Below are positions 45,492-54,573 of a DNA stretch of 64,000 bases, piece by piece. The first letter of the stretch is position 1. Every line of letters starts with the position of its first letter. The stretch is from assembly GCF_000576635.1 (NCBI RefSeq), contig NZ_AVFL01000012.1, positions 1 to 64,000 of the forward strand, given 5' to 3'. Source of the DNA: Skermanella stibiiresistens SB22 (lineage in GTDB: Bacteria > Pseudomonadota > Alphaproteobacteria > Azospirillales > Azospirillaceae). The position numbers and the translations under genes are program-made. Under the pieces are notes generated by a model. The model made no database searches, was not told where the DNA came from, and saw only the letters and a program-made list of their open reading frames with translations.

Positions 45492-46799
45492 ATGAACATC
45501 ATTGACCGGCGCCTCAATCCCAAGGGCAAAAGCCTGGCCAACCGCCAGCGCTTCCTGCGCCGCGCCAAGGAACAGATCGTCAAGGCGGTGCGTGACACCT
45601 CCGGCAAGCGCAGCATCCAGGACATCGAGAACGGCGACAAGATCTCGATCTCCACCGGCGGCGTGCGCGAGCCGACGTTCCACCGCTCGGCGAGCGGTGG
45701 ACTGCGTGAGCACGTGGTGCCGGGCAACAAGGAGTACATGGAAGGTGACACCATCCCGCGGCCCGATGGCGGCGGCGGCAAGGGCGGCTCGGAAGGCAGC
45801 CCCGATGGTGACGGCGAGGACGACTTCCGGTTCGTGTTGAGCCGGGAGGAGTTCCTGGACATCTTCATGGAAGACTTGGAACTGCCCGATCTGGTCAAGC
45901 AGAAGATCAAGCAGACCGAGAGTTTCTCGCTGCATCGGGCTGGTTACAGTTCCAATGGATCGCCGTCGAACCTCAATCTGGTGCGCACCATGCGCAACAG
46001 CCTGTCACGGCGCATCGCCCTCCGGCGGCCTAAGCCGGAGGAGATCGAGCTTCTGGAGCGGGAGATCGCCGATCTGGAGGCCAACGGCGCCGATGATGGG
46101 CGGCTGACCGAACTGCGCGGCGAGCTGGAACGCCAGATGAAGCGCAGCCGGCTGATCCCCTATCTCGATCCGGTCGACGTCCGTTACAACCGGTTCGAAC
46201 GGGTGCCGCGTCCGGTGGCCCAGGCCGTCATGTTCTGCCTGATGGACGTCTCCGGCTCGATGACCGAGCACATGAAGGACCTCGCCAAGCGGTTCTTCAT
46301 CCTGCTCTACCTGTTCCTCAAGCGGCGCTATCGCCACGTCGACATCGTCTTCATCCGGCACACGCACGAGGCCAAAGAGGTCGACGAGGAGACGTTCTTC
46401 TACAGCGCGGAGACCGGCGGCACCGTCGTCTCCACCGCGTTGGAGGAGATGCGGCGGATCATCGCCGACCGGTATCCCGAGGACGAGTGGAACATCTACG
46501 CGGCCCAGGCGTCGGATGGCGACAACATGTCGAACGACAACGCCAAGTCGGCGGCCTTGCTGGAGAACGTCATCCTGCCCATGTGCCAATACTTCGCCTA
46601 TATCGAGGTCAGCCAGGACTACGAGGGCGGTTTGGGCGGGGCGCTGGGGTCGTCATTGGGCCGGGAAACCGATCTCTGGCGGACCTACAAGCTGGTGGCG
46701 AAGCCGGGGGCGCCGATCGCGATGCGAAAGGTTCGTACCCGCCGGGAGATCTTCCCGGTGTTCCGCGATCTGTTCTCGCGGGAGAAGGCCACGGCCTGA
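45492..46799 (+). CDS. YeaH/YhbH family protein (DUF444)
   Basis: 435 residues from ATG 45492, which gives the family start NIIDRRLNPKGKSLANRQRF; the gap to prkA is 20 bp. The second half is vWA-like with MDVSGSMTEHMKD (MIDAS DVSGS). Middle portion has a Gly-rich linker (DGGGGKGGSEG). Always found between prkA and spoVR; thought to act with the kinase, but the mechanism is unknown. Confidence 0.95.
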   Translation: MNIIDRRLNPKGKSLANRQRFLRRAKEQIVKAVRDTSGKRSIQDIENGDKISISTGGVREPTFHRSASGGLREHVVPGNKEYMEGDTIPRPDGGGGKGGSEGSPDGDGEDDFRFVLSREEFLDIFMEDLELPDLVKQKIKQTESFSLHRAGYSSNGSPSNLNLVRTMRNSLSRRIALRRPKPEEIELLEREIADLEANGADDGRLTELRGELERQMKRSRLIPYLDPVDVRYNRFERVPRPVAQAVMFCLMDVSGSMTEHMKDLAKRFFILLYLFLKRRYRHVDIVFIRHTHEAKEVDEETFFYSAETGGTVVSTALEEMRRIIADRYPEDEWNIYAAQASDGDNMSNDNAKSAALLENVILPMCQYFAYIEVSQDYEGGLGGALGSSLGRETDLWRTYKLVAKPGAPIAMRKVRTRREIFPVFRDLFSREKATA

Positions 46800-46884
46800 T
46801 CGGGGTGACGCCCGACATGCGGCCAGACATATGGTACGATCGATACACGGCCATACCTGAGTAGCGGTTCCTGGGGAACGACAG

Positions 46885-48441
46885 ATGTCCATGCAGATGC
46901 TCGAAAACACCGGCCAGCTGATCTACGAAGGCGCTGATTGGGACTACGACAAGATCAAACGCGCCTACGACGCGATCGAGCGGATCGCGGTCGACGAGAT
47001 GGGGCTGGACACGTATCCGAACCAGATCGAGGTGATCACGGCCGAGCAGATGCTGGACGCCTATTCGTCCATCGGCATGCCGCTGATGTACAAGCACTGG
47101 TCTTTCGGCAAGCATTTCGCGCAGGACGAGACCCTGTACCGCAAGGGCCTGCGCGGATTGGCTTACGAGATCGTCATCAATTCCAGCCCCTGCATCAGCT
47201 ACATCATGGAAGAGAACTCCATGACGATGCAGACGCTGGTGATCGCGCACGCCGCGTTCGGCCACAACCACTTCTTCAAGAACAACAACCTGTTCCGCCA
47301 GTGGACCGACGCCAAGGGCATCCTGGACTATCTGGAGTTCGCCAAGACCTTCATCATCAAATGCGAGGAGCGCTACGGCCATCAAGCGGTGGAGCGCACG
47401 CTGGACGCGGCCCACGCGCTGATGAGCCACGGCGTCCACCGCTATCCCCGCAAGCAGCCGCTGGATCTCCGCGAGGAGCAGCGCCGCGAGGACGAACGGA
47501 CGGAATATAACCGCAAGATGTACAACGATCTCTGGCGGACCGTTCCGACCAAGCCGGGGGTCAAGGAGTCGGTGACGGCGGTGGAGAGCCGCAAGGCGCT
47601 GCTGGCGCTGCCCGAGGAGAACATCCTCTACTTCCTGGAAAAGAAGGCGCCGCGCCTGCACCAGTGGCAGCGCGAGATCCTGCGCATCGTCCGCCGGGTG
47701 GCGCAGTACTTCTATCCGCAGAAGCAGACCAAGCTGATGAACGAGGGGTGCGCCACTTACACCCACTACTACATCATGAACCGGTTGCATCAGAAGGGGC
47801 TGATGTCGGACGGCGCGTTGCTGGAGTTCTTGCACTCGCACACCAGCGTCGTCTTCCAACCGAACTTCGACGATCCCCGATTCAGCGGCATCAACCCCTA
47901 CGCCATCGGCTTCGCGATGATGCAGGATATCGAGCGCATTTCGACCCAGCCGACCGACGAGGACCGCGCTTGGTTCCCGGATCTGGCGGGCAATGGCGAC
48001 CCGATGGGCACGCTGCGCGAGGCCTGGGCCAATTTCCGCGACGAGAGCTTCGTCCTCCAGTATCTCAGCCCGCACCTGATGCGGAAGATGCGGATGTTCG
48101 AGGTCAGGAACGACGCCTCCGAGCCGGAGATGCTGGTCGAGGCGATCCACAACGAGCGTGGCTACCGCAAGGTCCGCAAGGCGCTGGCCCGTCAGTACGA
48201 CATCGGCTATCTGGAGCCTGACATCCAGATCGTCGATGTCGACCTATCGGGCGACCGCAAGCTGATCCTCCAGCATCGCGTGATCAACCGCGTCCTGCTG
48301 GACGAGAGCGACGCCCGCGCCGTGCTGCGCCACGTCGCCAACCTGTGGGGCTATGAGGTGATGCTGGTCGAGGTCGACGCCACGACCGAGGCGGTCCTGA
48401 AGGAACACACCGTGTCGGCGAGCTCGCTGTTGCTGAGCTGA
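46885..48441 (+). CDS. SpoVR family protein
   Basis: 518 residues, full length for the family. Typical segments: MGLDTYPNQIEVITAEQMLD and MNEGCATYTHYYIMNRL near residue 290, and the C-terminal VDVDLSGDRKLIL. SpoVR was named from Bacillus cortex formation, yet it is widespread in non-sporulating bacteria with prkA-yeaH. Function at the molecular level is unknown. Last gene of the cassette; a hairpin follows. Confidence 0.95.
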   Translation: MSMQMLENTGQLIYEGADWDYDKIKRAYDAIERIAVDEMGLDTYPNQIEVITAEQMLDAYSSIGMPLMYKHWSFGKHFAQDETLYRKGLRGLAYEIVINSSPCISYIMEENSMTMQTLVIAHAAFGHNHFFKNNNLFRQWTDAKGILDYLEFAKTFIIKCEERYGHQAVERTLDAAHALMSHGVHRYPRKQPLDLREEQRREDERTEYNRKMYNDLWRTVPTKPGVKESVTAVESRKALLALPEENILYFLEKKAPRLHQWQREILRIVRRVAQYFYPQKQTKLMNEGCATYTHYYIMNRLHQKGLMSDGALLEFLHSHTSVVFQPNFDDPRFSGINPYAIGFAMMQDIERISTQPTDEDRAWFPDLAGNGDPMGTLREAWANFRDESFVLQYLSPHLMRKMRMFEVRNDASEPEMLVEAIHNERGYRKVRKALARQYDIGYLEPDIQIVDVDLSGDRKLILQHRVINRVLLDESDARAVLRHVANLWGYEVMLVEVDATTEAVLKEHTVSASSLLLS

Positions 48442-48468
48442 GACTGATCCGGTCCCGGAAAAGCGTTA

Positions 48469-48497
48469 GGGGCGGCCTTGAGCCGCCCCATCGTTTT
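48469..48497 (+). terminator. Terminator after spoVR
   Basis: GGGGCGGC-CTTGA-GCCGCCCC (perfect 8-bp stem) followed by ATCGTTTT. Confidence 0.8.
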
Positions 48498-48521
48498 CAG
48501 GTTCTCATCGGGGTCAAACTA

Positions 48522-48830
48522 TCAGATCCCGGCGCCGGTTTCCTTCCGAACGGGCTCCGTCGGGGCGCTCCCCAGCGGATTGGCGTCTGGATTGTCCGTG
48601 GACTCCAGACCGCCGCCGCTGGACGCCTCGCGCATGGCTCCGGCAGCCTCCGAAATCCCACCCATCGCCGCATCGCCGTCGGCGCCGGACTCCAGTTCGA
48701 CACCACCCCGCGCGTCATCGCCGGTGACTTCGCGCATGGCCCTTTCCCAATGCTCTTGCTGCTTGCCTTCCGGTTGTCCCTCTTGTTGCCAGATCTCATA
48801 GGCACGCTGTCTGATGCGGTCGAGGTCCAT
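48522..48830 (-). CDS. DUF2934 domain protein
   Basis: 102 residues from ATG 48830 with AGGAGA just upstream; the larger frame above it is not coding-like. The N-terminal part RIRQRAYEIWQQEGQPEGKQ then HWERAMREV is the DUF2934 module, common in rhizobia and relatives, of unknown function and often near stress genes. The C-terminal half is Gly/Ser/Glu-rich and probably disordered. Divergent from the 33-residue membrane protein. Confidence 0.85.
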   Translation of the reverse strand: MDLDRIRQRAYEIWQQEGQPEGKQQEHWERAMREVTGDDARGGVELESGADGDAAMGGISEAAGAMREASSGGGLESTDNPDANPLGSAPTEPVRKETGAGI

Positions 48831-49022
48831 GGTCGTCTCCTGAGTCGAAGGGTCGAAGCGGTCGGCGGCGGCGTTCCGGTGGCGCCCACGATCCGCTTTT
48901 GTACAACAGCGGTCCTGGGGGATGATCCCCGCCATACCTGTATTTCGAACTTGGCTGTTGACACTGGATTCGAACCGCCTTCGGGAGGATGATCGAGGCA
49001 TTGGCCAACCAGGGAGGATGAA

Positions 49023-49124
49023 ATGAAGCGCGCGAGAAAGCGGCGTCCCGGTGTCGATCCGATGTACCTGATCCTGGGCGGCGCGTTGGTCTTGATGGTG
49101 GTCCTGATCACCTATTTGGGCTGA
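49023..49124 (+). CDS. 33-residue single-span membrane protein
   Basis: Starts MKRARKRRPGVDPM, then a hydrophobic helix YLILGGALVLMVVLITYLG to the end. AGGGAGG lies about five bases before the ATG. The basic N terminus predicts cytoplasmic orientation. Too short for usual gene calling, but ribosome site, charge layout and clean hydrophobic segment make it convincing. Function unknown. Confidence 0.75.
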   Translation: MKRARKRRPGVDPMYLILGGALVLMVVLITYLG

Positions 49125-49300
49125 CATCCCTAGGCTGGCATCAGCGTGATATCGCGGGTTTCGCGGCACTGCACAGTATGTCGCATCGCGGCAAGGCTTG
49201 GTCAGGCATAGAGTCTCCACAGGCACAATGAACAACGGACGACCCGACAGGGTCCAAGCACTGCCAGATCGTCCTGTCCCGGACAGGAAGGAGACTTGCC

Positions 49301-49843
49301 ATGACGCCAGCGATCATCAACGCGATCAATGAAGAGCATCGGACAATCGCCAAGCTGCTTCACTTGATCGACCGACAGGTCAGCCTGTTCAATGATGGGG
49401 AGGTCGCCGATCTCGACCTGCTTCACCTGATCATGGATTATACCTTGGCGTATCCTGATCTTTACCATCATCCCAAGGAAAACGCGATCTTCCTCAAGCT
49501 GAAGGAGCGGGAGCCCGGCATGGCCGGCGCCGTGGACCAGCTGGTCGAGGATCATGCCCGGATGTCGGAGGTCAGCTCCAAGTTCGCCAAACTGGTCGAA
49601 CAGCTGATCGCCGACGCGACGATGTCGCGCGACGTCTTCGTCAGGGCGGCGATGGATTACGTCGATTTCCAGCGTGGTCACATGATGCGGGAGGTCGGCG
49701 ATGTCCTCCCGGCCGCCGCGCGTCTCCTGACAGCGGCGGACTGGGCCGAGTTGGAGAGCCGCGTCGCCCATGAGGAAGACCCGCTGACCAGTGGCAAAAC
49801 ACATTATCAGCGGTTGGGCGAACTGTTGCTGGCCGAGGCCTGA
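49301..49843 (+). CDS. Hemerythrin-domain protein
   Basis: 180 residues. Helical bundle with the His/Glu ligands expected for a di-iron centre: EEHRTIAK (N-terminal helix), YPDLYHHPKENAIF, EDHARMSE and FQRGHMMREVGD. Proteins of this type bind or sense oxygen or nitric oxide. A perfect inverted repeat (CCTGTCC-C-GGACAGG, 49273-49287) overlaps its ribosome site GGAAGGAG and could mask it. Its neighbour is an NsrR-like regulator, which supports a nitric-oxide role by inference. Confidence 0.88.
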   Translation: MTPAIINAINEEHRTIAKLLHLIDRQVSLFNDGEVADLDLLHLIMDYTLAYPDLYHHPKENAIFLKLKEREPGMAGAVDQLVEDHARMSEVSSKFAKLVEQLIADATMSRDVFVRAAMDYVDFQRGHMMREVGDVLPAAARLLTAADWAELESRVAHEEDPLTSGKTHYQRLGELLLAEA

Positions 49844-49867
49844 GCCTCTGATCAGCGTGCCCGACCG

Positions 49868-49919
49868 GGCGTGGAGTGGGCTCTTCCAGGGATGTCCCGA
49901 TAAGAGCCTACTCCACGCC
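49868..49919 (+). terminator. Long stem-loop after the hemerythrin gene
   Basis: 18-bp arms (49868-49885 and 49902-49919) with one mismatch or G-U pair; the core is GTGGAGTGGGCTCTT. The 16-base loop carries its own GGGA-TG-TCCC stem. Probably a terminator that insulates the next gene. Confidence 0.7.
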
Positions 49920-49958
49920 GCCGGATAACTTATATAGGGGGCGCATCTATTATCCGGC
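49920..49958. promoter_or_regulatory. Inverted repeat around the likely nsrR-like promoter
   Basis: GCCGGATAA (49920-49928) and TTATCCGGC (49950-49958), perfect 9-bp arms separated by 21 bases that include TATATA. It ends 16 bases before the start codon. Candidate autoregulatory site. Confidence 0.45.
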
Positions 49959-49974
49959 TGGCTCGGAGTTCGCC

Positions 49975-50457
49975 ATGCGTCTGACCACCTACACCGACTA
50001 TTCCCTACGGGTCTTGATCTACCTGGGGGTCCGGCGGGACGAGCTGGTCACGATCAAGCAGATCTCGGACCATTACGGCATATCCAACAACCACCTGCTG
50101 AAAGTGGTCCATCAACTGGGCTTGGCCGGCTTCGTCGAGACGATCCGGGGCCGAAACGGTGGGTTGCGGCTGGCCCGGCCGGCGTCGTTGATCGTGATCG
50201 GCGATGTCGTCCGCGTGATGGAGCAGGACATGGCCCTGGTCAACTGCTTCGAGGGTGGCCCAGAGGGTGGTGGTGTCGGGGGCGGTGTTGGGGGCGGGTG
50301 CCGGATCGTGTCGGCCTGCGTCCTGAAGGGGGCGCTCAACAAGGCATTGCAGGCCTTCCTCGATGTGCTGGACCAGTACACGCTGGCCCAGCTGGTCGAG
50401 CCGCGAACCCGGCTGGCCGAATTGCTTCAACTGGACCGAATTTCCGATCCGGCCTGA
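49975..50457 (+). CDS. Rrf2 family regulator, NsrR-like, with Gly-rich insertion
   Basis: 160 residues from ATG 49975. MRLTTYTDYSLRVLIYLG and the winged helix (ISNNHLLKVVHQL, IRGRNGGLRLA) are NsrR-type. NsrR binds a [4Fe-4S] cluster sensitive to nitric oxide through three Cys. Here Cys91, Cys109 and Cys115 are present, but the first two are 18 apart instead of about 5, because a Gly/Val-rich stretch (EGGPEGGGVGGGVGGG) lies between them. The cluster may still form with a floppy loop. Adjacent to the hemerythrin gene. Confidence 0.87.
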   Translation: MRLTTYTDYSLRVLIYLGVRRDELVTIKQISDHYGISNNHLLKVVHQLGLAGFVETIRGRNGGLRLARPASLIVIGDVVRVMEQDMALVNCFEGGPEGGGVGGGVGGGCRIVSACVLKGALNKALQAFLDVLDQYTLAQLVEPRTRLAELLQLDRISDPA

Positions 50458-51159
50458 TCAGCCTTCGGCGACCAAGCCTCGCGCCGGCTGCTGCTTGGCC
50501 CTGTCGATCGGCTGCCGCTCGCCGGGTTGGCGATGGAGATCCCGCAGCCGGCGTTCGGCCACCGCGATGCTCTCGTTGCTGCGGCGGGCGTCGGCGTCGA
50601 CGGCGTCCAGCAGGGACCGCAGCATGACGCGCAGCCGGTCGTTCTCATTGACCAGCCTGCTGTTGTCCGATGCCAGCTTGGCCATGGAGGACCGGGTCAG
50701 GGCCAGCTCGGTCGCCTGACGCTCCAGGGTCTCGGAGAACACCTCGATCTGCGACAGCAGGGATTCACCGCTGGACTTGGCGGCGTCGAGGCGGGCGAGG
50801 GTTGCCTGGCATTCGTCGAACAAGGAACCCTCACGCGGTTTGGTGGCTTCCGGAAGGTCGTGCGCGTCATCGTCGTCATCCGCGTCGTCCATGGAGGGAG
50901 CATCCTCGTGGTCGGGGGAGTCGTCGCTGAGTTGGCCGATCAGGGCCGCGATGGCGTGGAGGTCGTCGGACATGGACGCCTCGCCGGTGGGCGCCAGGGT
51001 GGAGGGCAGGCGCTCGCGCTGAAGTCTGGATGCCCCTTGGGAGAGCCCGGGGGATGGCAGGGCGCGCTGCTCATCCTGCCCGGTGGTTCCCTGTGACTGG
51101 CTCATTTGAGTTTGGGACGGGTTGTCGGCCCGTCCCCGCACCAGAAAGTTCAATGACAT
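50458..51159 (-). CDS. Hypothetical coiled-coil protein
   Basis: 233 residues from ATG 51159; a start at ATG 50973 (GAGGCG upstream) is equally likely, because the first 60 residues are low-complexity. The rest has an Asp-rich linker (DDADDDDDAHD) and a long coiled coil (LERQATELALTRSSMAKLAS, then NENDRLRVMLRSLLDAV). No known family. Its stop abuts the stop of the converging regulator gene. Confidence 0.65.
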   Translation of the reverse strand: MSLNFLVRGRADNPSQTQMSQSQGTTGQDEQRALPSPGLSQGASRLQRERLPSTLAPTGEASMSDDLHAIAALIGQLSDDSPDHEDAPSMDDADDDDDAHDLPEATKPREGSLFDECQATLARLDAAKSSGESLLSQIEVFSETLERQATELALTRSSMAKLASDNSRLVNENDRLRVMLRSLLDAVDADARRSNESIAVAERRLRDLHRQPGERQPIDRAKQQPARGLVAEG

Positions 51160-51230
51160 CGGCGAAGCTCCGCTCGGTTCGAGCCTGTGATGCCATTGGT
51201 TATCGGATATTAAGCTTAATGGAGTGTAAA

Positions 51231-52745
51231 TCAGCCCCGCGTGGCGTGCGGGGAAACCCGGTTCGCGGAGAACTTCCGCCAGAGGAACAGGGCAAGCGGG
51301 ACGACCCAGAGCGCCAGCGTCAGCACGCCCAGCGTTCCCGAGATGGGTCGTTCGAAGAAGCCGGCGAAGCTACCATCGGACTTGATCATCGAGGTGACGA
51401 AGTTCTCCTCCAGCATGGGGCCGAGCACGATCCCCAGGATGGTTGGCGCGATCGGAAAGCCGTTCTCCTCCATCACGAAACCCAGCAGCCCGAACACCAG
51501 CATGATGGTGATGCCGAAGACCGAGTTGTTGATGGCGAAGGATCCCACGACGCAGAACAGCAGGATCGTCGGCATCAGAACGTTGCGCGGCACCCTCATC
51601 AGCAGCCGGGCGGACTTGATCGCGGCCCATCCCGCCGGGACCATGAAGATGTTGGCGAGGATGAAGATCAGGAAGACCGCGTAGATATCCTGCGGATTGT
51701 TGATGAAGATGGTTGGACCGGGGTTCATGCCCTTCAGGTAGAGCACGCCGATCACGATCGCGGTGATGCTGTCTCCGGGGATGCCGAAGACGAGGGCCGG
51801 CACCCAGGCGCCGCCCAGGGCCGCGTTGTTGGACGACGTGCTCTCGATGATGCCTTCGACATGGCCGGTGCCGAACTTCTCCGGCGTGCGCGACAGGCGC
51901 TTGCTGACGGCGTAGCTGACCCAGGACGCGATGTCGGCTCCGGCGCCGGGCAGGGCTCCGATCAGGGTGCCGACGATGTTGCCTCGGATCGACTGGCGCC
52001 AATACTGTTTCATCATCCTGCCCCAGCCGGTGAACAGGTTGCCGACGCGGGTCTGCGCGCCGCTGGTGTCGGGCGACATGCCCAGCACGTAGCGGAAGAT
52101 CTCCGACACCGCGAACAGGCCGATCATGGCCGGGATGAAGTCGATGCCGCCCATCAGGTCGACGCTGCCGAAGGTGAAGCGGGGCACGCCCGCCGGGTTG
52201 TTCAGGCCGACCGTGGCGACGAACAGCCCCAGCAGCAGGCTGACCAGTCCCTTGATCGGCGATCCCGTCCCGACGACGGTGGCGCAGGTCAGGCCCAGAC
52301 AGGCCAGCCAGAAATACTCGAAGGAACTGAACTTGAGCGCCACCTCGGCCAGCGAGGGTGCGGCCACGATCAGGACGGCTGTGCCGAACAACCCTCCCAA
52401 GGCGGAGAACAGCAGGTTGGCGCCGAGCGCCACCTCCCCCTGACCCTTGCGGGTCATGGCATAGGCTTCGTCGGTGTAGGCGGCCGAGGCCGGCGTGCCG
52501 GGGATGCGCAGCAGCGTGCCCGGAATGTCGCCGGCGAAGATCGCCATGGCGGAACAGGTGACGATGGCGCCGATCGCCGGCACGGGTTCCATGAAGAAGG
52601 TGACGGGGACCAGCAGCGCGGTCGCCATGGTGGCGGTGAGGCCGGGGACGGCGCCGACGAACAGGCCGAACAAGGCGGCCATGACGATGGTGAACAACAC
52701 CTGCGGTTGGAACACCATCTCGGTGGCGAGGATCATCGCGTCCAT
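51231..52745 (-). CDS. Tripartite tricarboxylate transporter large permease TctA
   Basis: 504 residues, about 12 membrane segments. The family block GALPGAGADIASWVSYAVSK is near the middle, and an earlier GAVPGLTATMATALLVPVTF forms its repeat. It imports an organic acid with the periplasmic TctC-type binding protein, driven by ion gradient. The ligand is not citrate by necessity; family members carry many carboxylates. Last gene of the leftward cluster. Confidence 0.94.
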   Translation of the reverse strand: MDAMILATEMVFQPQVLFTIVMAALFGLFVGAVPGLTATMATALLVPVTFFMEPVPAIGAIVTCSAMAIFAGDIPGTLLRIPGTPASAAYTDEAYAMTRKGQGEVALGANLLFSALGGLFGTAVLIVAAPSLAEVALKFSSFEYFWLACLGLTCATVVGTGSPIKGLVSLLLGLFVATVGLNNPAGVPRFTFGSVDLMGGIDFIPAMIGLFAVSEIFRYVLGMSPDTSGAQTRVGNLFTGWGRMMKQYWRQSIRGNIVGTLIGALPGAGADIASWVSYAVSKRLSRTPEKFGTGHVEGIIESTSSNNAALGGAWVPALVFGIPGDSITAIVIGVLYLKGMNPGPTIFINNPQDIYAVFLIFILANIFMVPAGWAAIKSARLLMRVPRNVLMPTILLFCVVGSFAINNSVFGITIMLVFGLLGFVMEENGFPIAPTILGIVLGPMLEENFVTSMIKSDGSFAGFFERPISGTLGVLTLALWVVPLALFLWRKFSANRVSPHATRG

Positions 52746-52749
52746 GGCG

Positions 52750-53223
52750 TCACCAAGCCCACGGGGTCAGGACGCCCCACGGCAGCGGAACCTTCAGCAG
52801 GCTGTAGAAGCCATAGTGGACCGCCATGGTCAACAGGATCGCGAGTACCGGCGCCAGCGCCAGACGTACGCCCAGGATCCCGAACAGCACGGTCAAGGTG
52901 ATGAACGTCGTCGGGATGAATCCCAGCGGCGTGGACACCAGGATGTACAGGATCACCAGCGCGATGGTGATCGCCAGCGCCCTCAGGTGATGGCCCGACC
53001 GCGCCCAGGAGGCCAGCGCCACCGCACCGGTCTCCGCCCAGTGACGGATGCCGCCGGCGATCAGCACCAGCGAGCAGCCGCCGATCGCGATGGCGATCCA
53101 GGTCGGGAAGACGGAGGCGCCGTACTCCTGACCGGGGATCGCGGGGAAGGATTGTGCGTACAGGCCGATCACGAGCGCGAAGGCCAGCAGCACGGCGCCA
53201 AGGATGGCGTCGTTGATCCGCAT
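52750..53223 (-). CDS. Tripartite tricarboxylate transporter small permease TctB
   Basis: 157 residues with four hydrophobic segments (for example DAILGAVLLAFALVIGLYA and ALAITIALVILYILVST). It is a poorly conserved subunit, assigned by size, topology and position between the genes for TctC and TctA (gap of 4 bp to tctA). Confidence 0.88.
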   Translation of the reverse strand: MRINDAILGAVLLAFALVIGLYAQSFPAIPGQEYGASVFPTWIAIAIGGCSLVLIAGGIRHWAETGAVALASWARSGHHLRALAITIALVILYILVSTPLGFIPTTFITLTVLFGILGVRLALAPVLAILLTMAVHYGFYSLLKVPLPWGVLTPWAW

Positions 53224-53238
53224 GGGTGGAGCCGCGCC

Positions 53239-54240
53239 TTACTGCTTCGCGATGCCGACGGCCTTCATCACCGTGCCCAAGCTTTCGTTGCTCTCGCTCA
53301 TGAAGTTCGAGAACTGGTCGCCCGAGGCGTAGATCATCCCGAATCCGCGTTGGTTCATGAAGTCCTTGAAGTCGGAGCTGTCATAGACCTCCTTCAGCGC
53401 CTTGATCAGGCGGTCGGACACGTCCTGCGGCAGGCCCTTCGGACCGACGATGCCGCGCCAGGCGGCCATGGTCCAATCGATGCCAGTCTGTTCCTTCAGG
53501 GTCGGGATGTTGGGGAACAGCGGATTGCGCTCCTTCGCCATGATGGCGAGGCTCTTGACCCGCCCGGCGTCGATCAGCGACCGGGCCTCGGGCAGCGAGC
53601 AGGGGACGACCTGAACGCCGCCCGCGACGAGATCCTGGAGACCCGGCGCCGCTCCCTGGCTCGGCACCCACGGCACGGACTGCGGAGGAATGTCGGCTTC
53701 ATCGAGCATGCCGGCCAAGGCCAGGTGCCAGATGCCGCCCTGGCCGGTCCCGGAAGCCTTCATGGAGCCAGGCTTGGCGCGGACCGCTTCCAGGAAATCC
53801 TTGGCGCTGGCGAACTTGCTGTCCTGGGCGACCTGAAGCCCGGCCGGATCCTCGTTCATCAAGGCCAGTGGCGTGTAGTCGGTGTGGGTCAGCTGGGTCA
53901 GGCCCTGCCAATGCATCATGCCGATCTCGACGGTGGCGATGCCGAGCGTGTAGCCGTCGGCCGCCGAACTGGCGATCGCCTGATGGCCCACGACGCCGCT
54001 GCCCCCCGTCCGGTTGACCACATTGACCGGCTGCCCCAGGGTCTTCTCCAGCAGGCTGCCGACGATGCGGGCGGTGGCGTCGGTGCCGCCGCCGGCGCCC
54101 CACGGCACGATCAGGGTGATCGGGCGCTCGGGATAAGCCGCCAGCGCGGGGGCCGCCGCCATGCCGAGCAAGGCGCCGCCCGCCGAAAGGGCGACGGTCA
54201 GAGCGGTGGCGCAGGTGCCGATGAAGGTTCTTCTTTTCAT
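53239..54240 (-). CDS. Tripartite tricarboxylate transporter substrate-binding protein (Bug/TctC family)
   Basis: 333 residues. Signal peptide about 1-34; the KRRTF start looks Tat-like, although Sec is equally possible. The mature protein begins YPERPITLIVPWGAGGGTDATAR, the Bug-family ligand-binding loop, with ENLTQ-type distant features and a C-terminal KAVGIAKQ. It captures a carboxylate in the periplasm for TctAB. First of the three TTT genes and downstream of the nitrile hydratase genes; the ligand may be the acid they produce. Confidence 0.93.
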   Translation of the reverse strand: MKRRTFIGTCATALTVALSAGGALLGMAAAPALAAYPERPITLIVPWGAGGGTDATARIVGSLLEKTLGQPVNVVNRTGGSGVVGHQAIASSAADGYTLGIATVEIGMMHWQGLTQLTHTDYTPLALMNEDPAGLQVAQDSKFASAKDFLEAVRAKPGSMKASGTGQGGIWHLALAGMLDEADIPPQSVPWVPSQGAAPGLQDLVAGGVQVVPCSLPEARSLIDAGRVKSLAIMAKERNPLFPNIPTLKEQTGIDWTMAAWRGIVGPKGLPQDVSDRLIKALKEVYDSSDFKDFMNQRGFGMIYASGDQFSNFMSESNESLGTVMKAVGIAKQ

Positions 54241-54294
54241 TGCTTCCCCCCAATTTTTTCGTGTTTTCGCCTGACCCCGAGGACGGGTTGGTCC

Positions 54295-54573
54295 TCAGGG
54301 TAATTCGTCGGGCATGACCAGCCCCTTGGTCACGACCATGCGCTCCAGGGCGCGCAGCCAATGATGGTAGTATGTCGATCCGAGGTCGGGATCGCCTCGC
54401 TCCTGGGCCGCCGCGATCTCATCCGCCAGGATCTCGGCCCATTCAGGCCAGGTGAAGTGTCCGGCCTCGTGGAGCCTGACCGTCATGGCGAAAGCCTGCG
54501 CCTCCCATGGCTCCTTGAAGGGCGGCTCTTCTACGGGCTGGTGCGGGCCGGGTGTGTGCGACAGGGCGGTCAC
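54295..54573 (-). CDS. Nitrile hydratase accessory protein
   Basis: 92 residues from GTG 54573, overlapping the beta-subunit stop by four bases (GTGA). The segment FKEPWEAQAFAMTVRLHEAG and TWPEWAEILADEIAAA match the NHase accessory/activator family, which loads cobalt into the alpha subunit. It resembles the N-terminal part of the beta subunit, as is usual. Confidence 0.88.
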   Translation of the reverse strand: MTALSHTPGPHQPVEEPPFKEPWEAQAFAMTVRLHEAGHFTWPEWAEILADEIAAAQERGDPDLGSTYYHHWLRALERMVVTKGLVMPDELP

